Origin: Opitutaceae bacterium
GTDB taxonomy: Bacteria; Verrucomicrobiota; Verrucomicrobiia; Opitutales; Opitutaceae
NCBI GenBank assembly: GCA_017988885.1
Contig: JAGNQV010000005.1
Location: 1-42,547, forward strand
Reading direction: 5' to 3'
Length of the DNA: 42,547 nucleotides
Shown here: piece by piece, positions 42,421-42,547 of the stretch
Numbering within the stretch: position 1 is the first letter of the stretch
How the letters are laid out: every line of letters begins with the position of its first letter
Translations under genes and position numbers: made by a program
Notes under the pieces: model-generated
Databases searched by the model: none
What the model was told of the DNA's origin: nothing
Seen by the model: the letters and a program-made list of their open reading frames with translations, nothing else

Positions 42421-42547
42421 TGTCCCTGACCAAAGACCGCACGCTCTCCCGTGATCTCATCGCCACCCAGATTCCCAGCGGTGACAAAACTCCCCTGACT
42501 AACGGCACCCGCGTCACGATTCACCAAACCTTGGGCGGCAGCTACAC
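42421..42547 (+). CDS. sufT: SufT-like protein (truncated by window edge)
   Basis: The first 42 codons only: MSLTKDRTLSRDLIATQIPS, then GDKTPLTNGTRVTIHQTLGGSY, close to the N-terminus of SufT (Fe-S maturation protein with a DUF59 domain, whose GTxVTIxQxLGGSYT motif is conserved). The DUF59 domain itself is beyond the edge. Position directly after sufD supports the call. Confidence 0.85.

Overview
The window is GC-rich chromosomal DNA, about 42.5 kb, most likely from a verrucomicrobial (Opitutaceae-like) bacterium. The grounds are the PVC-type bacterial microcompartment (BMC) shell genes, a DUF5069 protein, the rarity of clear Shine-Dalgarno sequences, and dispersed REP/BIME-like palindromes of a kind I associate with such genomes. 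The phylum is an inference from gene content.

Region 1 (1-6572) is a heavy-metal, mainly copper, resistance island. It holds a CopA-type multicopper oxidase cut by the window edge, a DUF2231 membrane protein, a small secreted Cys/His protein, a P1B-type Cu-ATPase with two extra metal-binding modules, a CorE-like ECF sigma factor carrying its own cysteine-rich metal sensor, and a CnrY/CnrX/CnrH-like trio (membrane anti-sigma, periplasmic sensor, ECF sigma). A gene-poor stretch with decayed-looking ORFs separates it from tRNA-Gln(UUG) at 7497-7570, a plausible island boundary.

Region 2 (7688-22111) is a sugar catabolic and microcompartment locus. After a mutarotase-like protein, a RelE/ParE-like toxin-antitoxin pair and a small SLBB protein comes a long minus-strand operon. 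In transcription order it encodes an HpcH/HpaI aldolase fused to two cupins, a 2-hydroxyacid dehydrogenase, an SDR, a sugar isomerase/epimerase, a two-domain BMC protein, three BMC-H proteins, three BMC-P (EutN/CcmL) proteins and a class II aldolase. An AraC regulator, a small membrane protein and a heparinase II/III-like lyase are transcribed divergently. No aldehyde dehydrogenase, phosphotransacylase or kinase is present, so this is either an incomplete or an unusual BMC.

Region 3 (22393-29025) is housekeeping: pyrH-frr, proB, a GNAT protein, a secreted triple-Tudor-like protein and a UvrD/Rep helicase. Region 4 (29113-30964) is a visibly AT-richer, horizontally acquired PvuII-like restriction-modification system with a controller gene and a near-perfect operator palindrome. 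Region 5 (31212-37619) has two small envelope proteins, trxB, DUF5069, a creatininase-family protein, an aldo/keto reductase, an M15 peptidase and a CaCA-like exchanger. Region 6 (37629-42547) has a hypothetical gene, then a Fur-family regulator with a striking double operator, followed by sufC-sufB-sufD and the start of sufT.

Over all of this lie at least eleven copies of a REP/BIME-like palindrome, starting GGTAGGG or GGTGG and grouped in five stem classes, plus degenerate CACGAA/CGCGGAT repeats. Three BIMEs occupy consecutive junctions around the BMC-P genes, and one lies in frame near the 5' end of the SDR gene.
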